64,000 nucleotides of DNA from CADEDH01 sp963732695 (GCA_963732695.1 CAVTAP010000008.1:372001-436000); one strand, 5' to 3'; shown: positions 25,222 to 35,136, counted from the first letter of the stretch. Program-made: numbers and translations. The notes: generated by a model not told the origin, from the letters alone.

Positions 25222-25848
25222 ATGGCGCGCATCGATCGGGTGATCACAGCCGGCATCTTCAGCCTCGACGGCCAGGACTTCGAGGTGGAGAACAACGTAT
25301 GGGTGGTGGGCGACGACCGGGAGGCGGTGGTGGTGGACGCCGCCCACGACCACCGGCCGATCCTGGCCGCCCTGAACGGCCGCAAGCTGGCCGCCATCGT
25401 GTGCACCCACGGCCACAACGACCACATCAACGCGGCGGCTGAGCTGGCCGAGGCCACCGGGGCCCCGATCCTGCTCCACCCCGACGACACGATGCTGTGG
25501 GAGGCGGTCTACCCCGACCGCCGGATCGACGACGCCCTGGCCGACGGGGCCCGGGTGACGGTGGGCGGGGCCGAGCTGACCGTGGTCCACACACCGGGCC
25601 ACTCCCCTGGCGGCTGCTGCCTGCACCTGCCGGCCGATGGGATCCTGTTCAGCGGCGACACCCTGTTCAACGGGGGACCAGGGGCCACCGGGCGGTCGTT
25701 CAGCAGCTACGACGTGATCCTCGACTCGATCGAGCACCGCCTGCTGGTGCTGCCCGAGGCCACGGTGGTCAACACCGGCCATGGAGACTCCACCACGATC
25801 GGGCGCGAGGCCGGCAGCCTGGCCGAGTGGCGGGCGCGCCAGAGTTAG
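25222..25848 (+). CDS. Metallo-beta-lactamase fold hydrolase, mscR partner
   Basis: The 208-residue protein has the metal motif HGHNDH and later HTPGHSPGG and GDTLFNGGPG of the glyoxalase II-like family. It follows mscR immediately, the same pairing as in mycobacteria (Rv2259/Rv2260), which suggests it hydrolyses S-formylmycothiol or a related mycothiol thioester. That role is inferred from context. Its TAG stop overlaps the stop of the convergent glycosyltransferase gene. Confidence 0.92.
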   Translation: MARIDRVITAGIFSLDGQDFEVENNVWVVGDDREAVVVDAAHDHRPILAALNGRKLAAIVCTHGHNDHINAAAELAEATGAPILLHPDDTMLWEAVYPDRRIDDALADGARVTVGGAELTVVHTPGHSPGGCCLHLPADGILFSGDTLFNGGPGATGRSFSSYDVILDSIEHRLLVLPEATVVNTGHGDSTTIGREAGSLAEWRARQS

Positions 25849-26963
25849 AGGTCGTTCACCGTCACCCCGCCGGCCCGGGCGGCGGCGGCGACGGCCCGCA
25901 TCCAGCCGGTGTCGGTGTGGTTGACCTCGAGGTCGGCCCGGGCCGCCTTGCCCATGGTGGTGGCGGCCTCGCGGTCGCCGAGCAGGTCGATGATGACGCG
26001 GCGCAGCTCCTCGGGGTCGCCCGGTGCGGCCACCCGCACCAGTCCGGCCTCGGCCTGGTCGAGGAACTGGCCCTGGGCCGTGGCCACCACCGGCCGGCCG
26101 CAGGCCATGGCCTCCATCACCACCGAGTAGCCGGCGTCGATCGTGTTGGGCACGGTGGGCACAACCACCAGGTCGGCCTGCTGGTAGAGGTCCCGTAGCT
26201 CGGCCATGCTCAGCTGGACGAAACACATCGACGGCGGCAACTCGTCGGGTAGGAGGGCCGAAGTGGACCGGGCGTTGGCCGACACGGCACAGATCCGGAC
26301 CTCCACGTCGAGCCCGTCGAGGGCGGCGGCCAGCGTACGGTAGTCGCGCCGTTCCAGGCCGGCCGACGCCACCAGCGGCCGGGGGGTCACCCCGGCCAGG
26401 GCCGGCGGCTCGTCGGCCCGGCTACCGGGCGCGAAGAACTCGAGGTCGACCGGCTCGCCCGGCACGATGACCCGGGCCGACCGGCCGGCGGCCCGCTGGA
26501 CCGCCGCCGCTTTCCGCTCGCTCTCAGCCACGAGCACCATCCGGAGCCGCAGCAGGCGGAGCACGAGGAACCAGATCCGGGATCGGCGTCCGTCGGGGGC
26601 CATGACCCAGAACCCGATCCGGGCCGAGCGCCGTCGGCTCAGTCCGAGCAGCAGCAACATTGCGAAGCCCAATTGCTCGTTGTTGGCGTGCACGTAGCCC
26701 CCCTGGGACCGGCGCAACCCCTGCCGGGCCACCCACCAGGTCTCGGGGCCACCCACGAGGAATCCACCGAGCTTGTCGAGCAGGCTCGGGCGGGCGCCAT
26801 GGGCCGAGACGGCCGTGCCGCCCGTGCGTTCGGCCAGGTCGAGCAGCACGTGGCGGGGTCGCTCGCCGGCCTCGATGGCCCGACGGTACGGCCCCAGGTC
26901 CAGGTCCTGGCTCAGAACCACGGTGACGCCACCCGGGGACGACAGGTCCGCCGGGGGGTGCAA
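25845..26963 (-). CDS. Glycosyltransferase, GT4-like
   Basis: The C-terminal half has the GT-B signature of family 4 glycosyltransferases: LYQQADLVVVPTVPNTIDAGYSVVMEAMACGRPVVAT, including the conserved Glu before the MACG motif. The N-terminal Rossmann half contains VTVVLSQDLDLGPYRRAIE. The donor and acceptor are unknown; the enzyme should act at the cytoplasmic face. The start is uncertain: the frame is open to a TTG at 27050, but codons there lack GC-rich third positions. A TTG at 26963 has AGGGA just upstream, and GTGs at 26981 and 26990 are alternatives. No other polysaccharide gene is close. Confidence 0.85.
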   Translation of the reverse strand: MHPPADLSSPGGVTVVLSQDLDLGPYRRAIEAGERPRHVLLDLAERTGGTAVSAHGARPSLLDKLGGFLVGGPETWWVARQGLRRSQGGYVHANNEQLGFAMLLLLGLSRRRSARIGFWVMAPDGRRSRIWFLVLRLLRLRMVLVAESERKAAAVQRAAGRSARVIVPGEPVDLEFFAPGSRADEPPALAGVTPRPLVASAGLERRDYRTLAAALDGLDVEVRICAVSANARSTSALLPDELPPSMCFVQLSMAELRDLYQQADLVVVPTVPNTIDAGYSVVMEAMACGRPVVATAQGQFLDQAEAGLVRVAAPGDPEELRRVIIDLLGDREAATTMGKAARADLEVNHTDTGWMRAVAAAARAGGVTVNDL

Positions 26964-27054
26964 TCGTCCCTCATCGATCACAGTTCGCACGTTAGACCCA
27001 CGCACGTATGCGGTGTCATGACAATCGCAAGACGGTGAGCATTCACCCAACCGG

Positions 27055-28242
27055 TCAGAACACGGGATCCCCTGGATCCTGACCCAGCAACACGCGGCCG
27101 GCCGTCTGCATCTGCTGGGGGCCGACCGTGAAGTGCTGGCCCACGGAGCGCACGTCGGCCAGGAGGCGGGGCCACGGGCCGTCGAGCTGGCTGGCGGTGG
27201 TGCCGGCGGCCGAGGCCAGCCCCTCCACCGCCCGGATGGCGGAGTCGACGGCGTAGGCGGCGCCCAGCCGGGCCCGGGCGTGCAGGCCGGGGTCGACCGG
27301 TTCGTACCGGCCGGCCACCGCCCACAGCTCGTCCATCAGGGTGCCGACCCAGGCCCGACCCGAACCCACCAGGGCCTCGGCCTGGGCGGCGGCGGCCTGG
27401 GCGTTGGGTCGCTCGGCCAGCAGCTCGGGCAGGAACGACGGCTTCTTGTTCCGGGCCAGCTGGTCGAAGGCGGCCATGGCGGCCCGGGCCACGCCCACCG
27501 CCACCCCCACCTTGGGGAAGGGGAAGCGGAGCCCGTTGGGGAGGCAGTAGTAGGGGGTGCGGGGCACCGGGAGGTCGCCGGGGCCGAAGACGCCGGCCCA
27601 GGTGTCGGGCACGAACGCGTCGGTGAGGACCACGTCGTTGGAGCCGGAGCCCCGGAGCCCGGCCACATGCCAGGTGTCCTCGACCACGACGTCGCTCACG
27701 GGGGCGAGGGTGAAGCACACCTGGCGGGCCCGGCGGGGGGCGTCGCCGTCGGGGTCTCCCCCGCCGTCGGCGTCGTCGCCGGTCACCACCCGGGAGGCCA
27801 GCACCACCCGGTCCGCCACCGGCACGCCCGACACGAACTTCCACCGGCCGTTGATCAGCCAGCCGCCGTCGACCCGGCGGGCCTGGCCCAGGGCGACGCC
27901 GGAGCCGGCGATGATCACGTCGGGGTGGTCGTGGAGCAGGCCGGCCACGGAGTCGGCCGGGAGGTAGGCCGAGGCGATGCCCACCTCCTCGTTCAGGGTC
28001 ATGGCTGTCCAGGCGGCGGACCCGTCGACCCGGCCGATCGTCTCGATCAGCGTCAGGAACTCCTCGGACGCCGCCCCGCCGCCGTTGTAGTGGCCGGGGG
28101 CGATCAGCCGCAGTAGGCCGGCCCGGGCCAGGGCGGTGAACACCTCGGGGTGGGGCCGGCGGTGCTCGTTCGACCAGTCGGCGTGGGTGGCCACCAGGGG
28201 CAGGATCGGCTCGACCCGGGCTAGCACGTCCTCCACCCTCAT
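27055..28242 (-). CDS. Acyl-CoA dehydrogenase-family flavoprotein (HsaA/DszC-like)
   Basis: The 395-residue protein has the three-part acyl-CoA dehydrogenase fold: helical N-domain, beta domain with INGRWKFVSGVPVADRVVLA and DTWHVAGLRGSGSNDVVL, and helical C-domain. The GRWKFVSG and GLRGTGS-like motifs are typical of the flavin-dependent monooxygenase branch (HsaA, DszC, p-hydroxyphenylacetate hydroxylase type) rather than true dehydrogenases, since no catalytic Glu base is evident. It would need a flavin reductase partner; the flavin reductase-like gene at 20976 is broken. Substrate unknown. Confidence 0.85.
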   Translation of the reverse strand: MRVEDVLARVEPILPLVATHADWSNEHRRPHPEVFTALARAGLLRLIAPGHYNGGGAASEEFLTLIETIGRVDGSAAWTAMTLNEEVGIASAYLPADSVAGLLHDHPDVIIAGSGVALGQARRVDGGWLINGRWKFVSGVPVADRVVLASRVVTGDDADGGGDPDGDAPRRARQVCFTLAPVSDVVVEDTWHVAGLRGSGSNDVVLTDAFVPDTWAGVFGPGDLPVPRTPYYCLPNGLRFPFPKVGVAVGVARAAMAAFDQLARNKKPSFLPELLAERPNAQAAAAQAEALVGSGRAWVGTLMDELWAVAGRYEPVDPGLHARARLGAAYAVDSAIRAVEGLASAAGTTASQLDGPWPRLLADVRSVGQHFTVGPQQMQTAGRVLLGQDPGDPVF

Positions 28243-28252
28243 CGTGCGGAGC

Positions 28253-28822
28253 TTAACGCTCGGCGATTCGGTGTCTCGAACTGTGGTGCCCGGCGCTGGA
28301 TGTTGCCCGCGGGCGACCTCGTGCTCGGGTAGCCAACGGGACGACGTCGGCGTAGCGGCGTCGGAACGGCTCGCTGCCCGCCCGCCCCACAGTGAAGACG
28401 AAGTCGGGCCCGTCCACCCGACGGCCGGTTGCGGCGTCGACGAGCACCGGTTCGGCCTCTTCGCCGGTGACGGCGTCGACCAGCACCATGCTGCGCCGCT
28501 CCGGCGCCAGCCGACTGTTGCCCCACGCCGCGAGCGCGACGAGCACCGGACGAAGCGACTGGCCGAGCGGGGTCAGCACGTACTCCGAACGCGGTGGGTT
28601 GGGCTGGTACTGGCGGCGCTCGATCACCCCGTCGGCGACGAGCCGCTTGAGCCGGCTCGTGAGCAGGCTGGACGAGATGCCCAGGTTCTGTTGAAACTCG
28701 TCGAAGCGTCGGTAGCCGTCGAAGAGGTCGTGGAGGATCAGCAGAGTCCACCACTCGCCCACCAGTCCGAGCGTGGAGGACAGCGGGCACTCGCGGTCTT
28801 CGAGACGGATCTTGCTCGCCAT
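28253..28822 (-). CDS. HxlR family transcriptional regulator
   Basis: From the ATG at 28822, with GGGAG seven bases upstream, the 189-residue protein shows the HxlR winged-helix pattern: DRECPLSSTLGLVGEWWTLLIL with the typical early Cys, then RFDEFQQNLGISSSLLTSRLKRL and the wing YQPNPPRSEYVLTPLG. These regulators often sense electrophiles or oxidants through the N-terminal cysteine. About 80 residues follow the winged helix, longer than the usual 110-130 total. It is divergent from the SnoaL-like gene at 28941, and a palindrome between them is a likely operator. It may also control the flavoprotein gene ten bases downstream. Confidence 0.9.
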   Translation of the reverse strand: MASKIRLEDRECPLSSTLGLVGEWWTLLILHDLFDGYRRFDEFQQNLGISSSLLTSRLKRLVADGVIERRQYQPNPPRSEYVLTPLGQSLRPVLVALAAWGNSRLAPERRSMVLVDAVTGEEAEPVLVDAATGRRVDGPDFVFTVGRAGSEPFRRRYADVVPLATRARGRPRATSSAGHHSSRHRIAER

Positions 28823-28858
28823 GTCGCGCTCCCACAGGTGGCTGCTACTATCGCAGTG

Positions 28859-28883
28859 ACTCACTTCTACTTTCGAAGTGAGT
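28859..28883. promoter_or_regulatory. Palindromic operator between divergent hxlR-type and SnoaL-like genes
   Basis: ACTCACTTC (28859-28867) and GAAGTGAGT (28875-28883) are perfect inverted repeats around a seven-base spacer. They sit in an AT-richer island between the divergent starts at 28822 and 28941, which is where HxlR dimers normally bind. Both promoters should overlap it. Confidence 0.65.
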
Positions 28884-28940
28884 GTAGCCGGCCACTGGGG
28901 TCAGTTGCTCGGCCGCCCCCTGACAGAGCGAGGAGCCGCC

Positions 28941-29276
28941 ATGTCCGCCAGTGATGTGCCCACCGTGATCGAGACCTACCAGCGCGCCCACGATCGACGC
29001 GACGCCGACGGAGCGCTCGCTTCGTTCGGGCCCGACGCCACCGTGATCGACGAGGGCGTCGCCTACGTCGGCACCGAGCGCATCCGCTCGTGGCTCCTGC
29101 ACGCAGCGAGCGAATACACCTACACCCGCACCCTCACGGGGGCGGAGGACCTCGGCGACGGCGCCTACCTCGTCCACAACCACCTGTCAGGTGACTTCCC
29201 CGGCGGCGAGGCCGATCTCCGCTACCGGTTCCAGCTGCGCGGCGGCCTGATACATCACGTCGAGATCGCACCCTGA
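28941..29276 (+). CDS. SnoaL-like (NTF2-fold) protein
   Basis: The 111-residue protein starts at an ATG with GAGGAG eight bases upstream. It has the NTF2-like pattern: a helical start (VIETYQRAHDRRDADGALASF), then GPDATVIDEG and strands ending FQLRGGLIHHVEIAP. Members are cyclases, isomerases or ligand-binding proteins. The function here cannot be read from sequence; its divergent HxlR regulator suggests it responds to a small molecule. Confidence 0.8.
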   Translation: MSASDVPTVIETYQRAHDRRDADGALASFGPDATVIDEGVAYVGTERIRSWLLHAASEYTYTRTLTGAEDLGDGAYLVHNHLSGDFPGGEADLRYRFQLRGGLIHHVEIAP

Positions 29277-29651
29277 AGCGACCGTACGCATCGCTCGCGC
29301 TCCGGGACTGCACGCACGCCGATGACGGTCGAAGTGGTGACATGCACTACGCAAGGTGCCGAGAACGCGTCCGCGGTCGCGTCGTGACCACGGATCGTGG
29401 CGGGCGACGGGCTCGCCAGGGTCCCAACCCAGCGATGACCCACAGGCCACTGCCGTCCCCCACAACCGAGAGATCCACCGGATCCCGCCCTTGTCGGAGA
29501 CGTCGCCATGCCCGCTGCAACCACCTCTGCCAACCGTCCGGCCCCCTGCCACCGCCGCCGCGCACACCGACAAGTGATCGCCGCTGACGGGGCGCTGACG
29601 GGCGGCCACGGGGCCTGTTCGGCCGGGCCGGCGAGATCTACCGTGACACCC
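29277..29651. other. Intergenic region before the SARP regulator
   Basis: This 375-base stretch has short overlapping open frames on both strands, none with a ribosome site or coherent codon bias. The only clear structure is the 11-bp direct repeat at 29582-29603. The rest shows nothing I can interpret. Confidence 0.5.
29582..29603 (+). promoter_or_regulatory. 11-bp direct repeat, possible SARP-type binding site
   Basis: CGCTGACGGGG (29582-29592) is followed directly by CGCTGACGGGC (29593-29603). Seven-base repeats with four-base gaps, giving an 11-bp period, are the established form of SARP binding sites. It lies about 50 bases ahead of the SARP gene itself, suggesting autoregulation; this is inference. 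Confidence 0.5.
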
Positions 29652-32600
29652 ATGCTCCACATCCGCCTGTTGGGTCCCCTGGAGGTGGCCGACGACCAGG
29701 GCCGGGACGTGCTCCCGCCGGGCGCCCGGGAGCAGCTGTGCCTCGCCGTCCTGGCCGTGGTGGCCCCCACCGGCCTGTCGACCCCCCGGCTTGCCGCCGA
29801 GCTGTACAGCGACCGGGAGACGGCCGATCCCCGCAACGCCGTGCAGGCCGTGGTGTCACGCCTGCGCCGGGCCCTCGGGCAGTCGGCCGGGTGCGTGGAG
29901 ACCACGTCGAACGGCTACCGCCTGGCGGATGTGAGCCTCGACGTGGACGTAGCCGAGGAGCTGTTGCGGCGGGCGGCGGCCGAGCCCGACCCGGAAGCGG
30001 CCCGTATCACCCTGGCCGAGGCCGAGGCCCTGTGGCGGGGCACCACGCTCGACGGGCTCGGACCGGCCGCCGCCCTCGACGCCGAGCGGCTCCGGATCGA
30101 CGGCCTGCGGGCCGACGCCACCGAGGCGGTGGCCGCCCGCACCCTAGACAGCGGCGCCACCCCCGAGCTGGTGGCCACCCTGGAGGCCGCCACCCGGGCC
30201 GAGCCGCTGCGGGAGCGGCGGTGGGAGCTGCTGATGACGGCCCTCTACCGCCAGGGCCGCCAGTCCGAAGCCCTCCGGGCCTTCCAACAGGCCCGGCGCC
30301 ACCTCTCGGGCGAGCTGGGCCTCAGCCCCGGCCCCGCCCTGGTGGAGCTCGAGCGGCGGATCCTGGTGCAGGACCCGGCGCTGCTCGAACCGGCGGGCGG
30401 CGCACACACCCCCGGCGACCGGCCGGCCGGCGGGGTGCAGTCGCTCGTGCTGGGCGGCCCCGGCGAACCGTTGGTGCTGGCCGAGCCGGCGGCGGCCCTG
30501 GCCGCCGCCCTCAGCATCGCCCGGGAGCACGGCACCCCCGTGGCCGTCCACACCGGCCTGCTCCGCACGAATACCGTGGCCACCCTGGCCCGTCGTCTGC
30601 TCGACGTCGCCCACGACGGCCAGGTCCTGGCCTCGGCCGCCACCGTCGACCTGGCCCGACCCGACCTGGCCCCCGGCACCGAACTGCGAGACCTCGGCCT
30701 CCACTGGCTGGCCGACGCCACCGAGCCGGTGGCGGTGTGGCAGGTGAGCGGGCCCGGCCTGCGCGCCGTCTTCCCCCGCTGCGCTCCGCCGGGCCGGTCT
30801 CACTCCCCCGCCTCCGGTCACCCCTGCTCGGCCGGGACCCCCTGGTCACCGAAGTCGTCGACCTGGTGGGGCGGCACCCGCTGGTGTCGCTGGTGGGTCC
30901 GGGCGGCATCGGCAAGACGTCGCTGGCCCTGGCCGCGGCGTGGGCCGTGGCCGGCAGCCGGCCGGTGACGTTCGTCGACCTGGCCACCACCACCGATCCC
31001 GAGGCGGTGGCCGACCGGCTGGCCCAGGAGGTGGCCCCCGCCGACCTCGACGACGCCCGCAGCCCCGAACGGCGCCTGGCCGACCATCTGCGGATGAGCA
31101 CCGACCTGGTGGTGGTCGACAACGCCGAGCACGTGCTCGACGCCGTCGCCACCACCCTCGATCCGGTGCTGGCCGGCGAGCTCAAGGGCTCGCTGCTCGT
31201 CACGTCCCGCCAACCGCTCGGCCTGGCCGGCGAGGCGCTCGTCGGTATCCCGCCCCTGGCCCTGCCCGATCAGGACGCCGACCTCAGCGCCACCGGGCAG
31301 TCACCCTCGGTCCAGCTGTTCCTGGCCCGGGCCCGGGCCGCCCGCCACGACGTGGCCGTTCCTCCCGGCCTGCTGCCGGTGGTGGCCCACATCTGCCGCC
31401 GGCTCGACGGCATCCCGCTGGCCATCGAGCTGGCCGCCGGGCGGGCGTCGCTGCTGTCGGTGGAGGACATCGCGGCCCGGGTGGACGACCAGCTCCGCCT
31501 GCTGCGCCAGGTCCGCTCGAGCCGGGAACGGCGCCACCGGAGCCTGGAGGCGGTGGTCGGCTGGAGCGTCGACCAGCTCAGCGCCCCGGCCCGTCAGCTC
31601 TTCGCCCGCCTGGCGGTGATGGCCGGCGAGTTCGACCTGGCCGGGGCGGAGGCCCTGGTCGAGCGGTGCGGGCTGGCGTCGATCGACGTGCTGGAGGGTC
31701 TCGACGAGCTGCACGACGCCTCGCTCCTGGCCGTGAGCGGTGCCGGTGGGGCCGGCACGGCCAAGTTCCGGATGCTGGAGCCGATCCGCCAGCTGGCCGA
31801 AGCCGAGCTGACGGCGGCCGGGCTGGCCACCGAAACCCGGCGGGCCCACACGAGGTGGCTGATCGAGCTGGTGACCGACGCCCATGCGCGGCGCGACGAC
31901 TCCCGCCCCGCCGCCTTCGCCGCCGTCGACCGCTACGCCAGCCAGCTCCGGGCGGCGTTGAGCTGGATCATCGACGCCGCCGAGCTCGACCTGGCCGAGG
32001 AGATCGCGCTCGGCGCGGCCTGGTGGTTCCTCCTGAACGACGCCCGGGCCGGTCGGGACCTGATGACCACGCTGCTGGGCCTTGCCGACCGGGAGCGCGA
32101 ACCGCGGCGGTGGGCGGTGCTGGTGCTCGCCCGGGCCATGGCCAAGGTGGATCACGCCGACCGGTCGATCGCCGAACCGGTGCTCCACGCCGTGGAGGTG
32201 CTCGATGCCCACAGCCATCCCGACGCCGACCTCGCCCGCGTGGTGGCGGCGTTCACCCAGCTCGCCGGCAGTGATCTCAGCGTCCCCCATCGGCTCCTGC
32301 AGGAGGCCGACGCGCTCACCGAGGGAGGCGGAACCTGGTCCCGGGCCGTGGTCGACATGTCGACGATGATCCTCGACGGGGTCCGCTACGCCCTCGATCC
32401 CTCGGCGGCCGACCCCGCCCTGGCCCTGGCCCGGGGCCACCGGGCGGCCGAGGCGTTCCGGGCCATGGGGGAGACCTGGGCCCTGGGGGTCACGATCAGC
32501 GAGCTGGGCCGGCTCCATCAGCAACTGGGCGACGTCGAGGGCGCCGAGGCCTGCTATCTGGAAGCCGTCGAGCTGTTCGACGGGGGCGACCACCACGGCA

Positions 32601-32905
32601 CCCATTTCCTGTACTCGTGCCTCGGCCGCCTGGCAACCGGCCGGGGCGACCACGAACAGGCGTTGGTCTATCACCGCCAGGCCCTGGCCATCGCCGAAGT
32701 CGACGCCAACCCCGGGTGCATCGCCGTCACCCAGGCCGGCCTGGCCCACGCCGCCGAGGCCCGGGGCGACCTACACGAGGCCCGGGACCGCTACCACCTG
32801 GCGCTGACCCTGACCGACGAGCTGTCGATCTTCGAGTACGGCCAGGGCGAGTGGCGCCAGGCCCTGGCCCGCCTCGAAGCAGAGGCCGAAGCGGACCCCG
32901 GATAG
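29652..32905 (+). CDS. SARP-type regulator with NB-ARC and TPR domains (apparent frameshift)
   Basis: The protein begins MLHIRLLGPLEV with the OmpR-like winged helix, then the bacterial transcriptional activation (BTAD) domain to about residue 245. It then has an NB-ARC ATPase (Walker A GPGGIGKTS, LVVVDNAEHV, RQPLGLAGE) and a helical/TPR C-terminus. This is AfsR/SARP architecture, which activates secondary metabolism or other pathway genes. At 30773-30777 a run of five C should be six: the printed frame turns to a stop at 30968, while the adjacent frame continues FPPLRS-like sequence straight into the NB-ARC domain. Restored length is about 1,084 residues. A GTG at 29643 is an alternative start. 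No biosynthetic cluster is next to it. Confidence 0.85.
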
Positions 32906-32913
32906 CGGACGGC

Positions 32914-33723
32914 TCAGCCCAGGGCGGCGGCCAGGCGGGCGACGAGGTCGGCCTGGAACCGGCGGGCGCCGGGATGGGTGCCGTGGCCGAAACCGTGGAT
33001 CTCGCCCTCGTACTCGGTGAGCTCCAGCACCCCGCCGGCATCGGCGTACGCCGCCACCAACTCGTCGATCATCACCCGGGGCACGTTGAGGTCTTCGCTG
33101 GCGTTGACCAGCCACACCGGGGGCAGATGGCGGGCCCGACCCGAACGCAGGACGGCCGAGATCGAGGCGTCGGCCATCGTGGCCTCGTCGCCGTAGTAGG
33201 CCTCGGTGGAGGCCACCAGGTTGGGGGCGTCGAGCCGGTTGCCCTCGGGCACCGGCTGGCCCACCATCTTCTGGGCGTACTGGTAGCGGGTCAGCGGGTC
33301 GACCGGGGGCCAGAAGGCGCCGGCGAAGGCCACGTCGACCTCGGTCAGCGCCGTGTGGAGGGCCAGGTGCCCGCCGCTCGACGAACCGCAGAGGGCCAGG
33401 CGGGCCGGGTCGATGTCGAGCCCGGCGGCGGTGCGGACCCAGCCCACGGCCTCGGCGATGTCGTCGACGGCGGCCGGATGACGGGCGTTGCGGCCGTCGC
33501 GGAAGTCGACGGCCACCACCACGAAGCCAGCCTCGGCCACCGCCGTGTTGTAGACCTCGCCCAGGGTCCGGTTGCGCGACGCCCAGGCCCCGCCGTGCAC
33601 GTCGACCATCACCGCTCCCCTGCGGGCGGCGGCGGTACCGGCCGGCGGGGTGTAGATCCGGGCCTGGAGGCCGTCGGAGGCCCGCCACACCACGTCGGTC
33701 CAGGTGACCCCGTCGCCGCTCAT
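32914..33723 (-). CDS. Alpha/beta hydrolase (HSL/BD-FAE-like)
   Basis: The 269-residue protein has the oxyanion motif HGG at H43 (DVHGGAWAS), the nucleophile motif GSSSGG with S115, an Asp in NASEDLNV and the catalytic His in GEIHGFGHG. This is the hormone-sensitive-lipase/feruloyl-esterase-like group. Its ATG overlaps the stop of the P450 gene by four bases (ATGA), so the pair is co-transcribed. It probably hydrolyses an ester or lactone that is a substrate or product of the P450; this is inference. Confidence 0.87.
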   Translation of the reverse strand: MSGDGVTWTDVVWRASDGLQARIYTPPAGTAAARRGAVMVDVHGGAWASRNRTLGEVYNTAVAEAGFVVVAVDFRDGRNARHPAAVDDIAEAVGWVRTAAGLDIDPARLALCGSSSGGHLALHTALTEVDVAFAGAFWPPVDPLTRYQYAQKMVGQPVPEGNRLDAPNLVASTEAYYGDEATMADASISAVLRSGRARHLPPVWLVNASEDLNVPRVMIDELVAAYADAGGVLELTEYEGEIHGFGHGTHPGARRFQADLVARLAAALG

Positions 33724-35072
33724 GGCGTGTAGCTCACGGGCAGCTCGGCCACCACGTGCAGGAAGTTGGACCGCACCTTGCGGTACTGGCCCTCGGCCGC
33801 CATGTCGGGGAAGTGGCGGAGCACCTCCGACAGGGTGATGGCGATCTCCCGCCGGGCCAGGTTGGCCCCCAGGCAGAAGTGGGCCCCGCCGGTGCCGAAC
33901 CCGCCCTGGTGGTTGGGGTTGCGCATGATGTCGAAGCGGTAGGGGTCGGGGAAGTGGCGGGGGTCGCGGTTCGCCGCCGGGTACCAGATCACCACCTTGT
34001 CGCCCTCGGCCAGTTCCACCCGACCGGCGTCGTCGTCGCCGAAGACGGTGTCCGTGGTGACGTCGCGCTTCATGTGGATCACCGGGCTGGCCCAGCGCAC
34101 GATCTCCTCGGCCGCCGACCACGCCACCTCGTCCTCGCCCTCGGTGCCCAGGGCGTCGATCCAGCGTTGGCGCTCCGCCGGCCACTCGGTGAGAGCCAGC
34201 ATCCCGTGCGACAGGGCGTTGCGGGTGGTCTCGTTGCCCCCCAGGATCAGCAGGCGGAAGAAGGGACCCACCTGATCGGCGGCCAGAGGCACATCGGCGA
34301 TCTGGCCGGTGACCAGGAGCGATGTGAGATCGTCCTGCGGGTTGGCCAGCCGATCCTGGCCCAGGGCCAGGCCGTAGCTGTCGATCTCGGCCACCACCCG
34401 GGGGATGTCGTGGCGGGTGAGCCCGTACTCGTTGGGGGTGAGCGACTTGCCGGTGAGCTCGACCATGCGGTCCTGGTCCTCTTCCGGGATGCCCATCATG
34501 TCGCAGATCACGGCGGCCGGGAGGCGCATGGCCACGTCGGCCACGAAGTCGGTGTGGGCCCTGCCGTCGGGCCCGGCGGGCTGCTGGTGCAACCGCTCGA
34601 TGATCCCGTCGACCCGGCGGTTCACGGCTGGGGCCAGGGCCCGGACCTGGCGGGGGGTGAAGCCCTTGTTGACCACCTTGCGCATCAGGGTGTGCAGGGG
34701 CGGGTCCATCGAGATCATCGTGCCCTCGGCGGCGTTGACCGCGTCCCGATCGTTGGCGGCGGCCACACCGTGGGCGCTGGAGAACGTGCCGTGATCGGCG
34801 GTGATGGCGGCGATGTGGTCCCACCGGGTGAACGACCAGAACGGGGCGCCGGTTGAACGGTGCTCGTCCCGGGCGATCGGGCGTTCCTCCCGACGGAGCC
34901 ACAACACGCCCTGGATGTCGGGCCGGCCCCAGGTGGCGGGATCGGCCAGGTTGATGTCGTCGAGGTCGAGCGTGGTCTCTGGCGGCGGGACCTCGCGGTC
35001 ACGGGGCCAGTCCTGCACCTCTACCTGGTGGAGTACCGGCGGATGCACGGTTCGGGCCGGCGTCTCGTCCAT
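33720..35072 (-). CDS. Cytochrome P450
   Basis: The 450-residue P450 has the I-helix oxygen-activation motif GGNETTR, the ExxR pair in EEIVRWASPV, and the haem loop FGTGGAHFCLGANLARRE with the axial Cys at about residue 400. The sequence style resembles actinobacterial steroid/terpene or fatty-acid P450s (CYP125/CYP142 neighbourhood), but the substrate is not assignable. It needs ferredoxin and reductase partners, none of which is in the window. It is the first gene of a two-gene operon with the hydrolase. Confidence 0.93.
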   Translation of the reverse strand: MDETPARTVHPPVLHQVEVQDWPRDREVPPPETTLDLDDINLADPATWGRPDIQGVLWLRREERPIARDEHRSTGAPFWSFTRWDHIAAITADHGTFSSAHGVAAANDRDAVNAAEGTMISMDPPLHTLMRKVVNKGFTPRQVRALAPAVNRRVDGIIERLHQQPAGPDGRAHTDFVADVAMRLPAAVICDMMGIPEEDQDRMVELTGKSLTPNEYGLTRHDIPRVVAEIDSYGLALGQDRLANPQDDLTSLLVTGQIADVPLAADQVGPFFRLLILGGNETTRNALSHGMLALTEWPAERQRWIDALGTEGEDEVAWSAAEEIVRWASPVIHMKRDVTTDTVFGDDDAGRVELAEGDKVVIWYPAANRDPRHFPDPYRFDIMRNPNHQGGFGTGGAHFCLGANLARREIAITLSEVLRHFPDMAAEGQYRKVRSNFLHVVAELPVSYTP

Positions 35073-35136
35073 CGACCAAGACTAGTGGCCCTGCTGCTCG
35101 CCGGCCCAAGGCGCCGAGGAGGAGGGCCAGGCGCTC

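Noticed and set aside
26964..27050. A 29-codon N-terminal extension of the glycosyltransferase from a TTG
   Set aside because: Third positions there are not GC-rich and the segment is Cys/Ser/His-rich, unlike glycosyltransferase N-termini; a ribosome-like AGGGA lies before 26963.
29342..29587. Small plus-strand open frames in the gap before the SARP gene
   Set aside because: No ribosome site, poor codon bias and no domain-like sequence; treated as non-coding.
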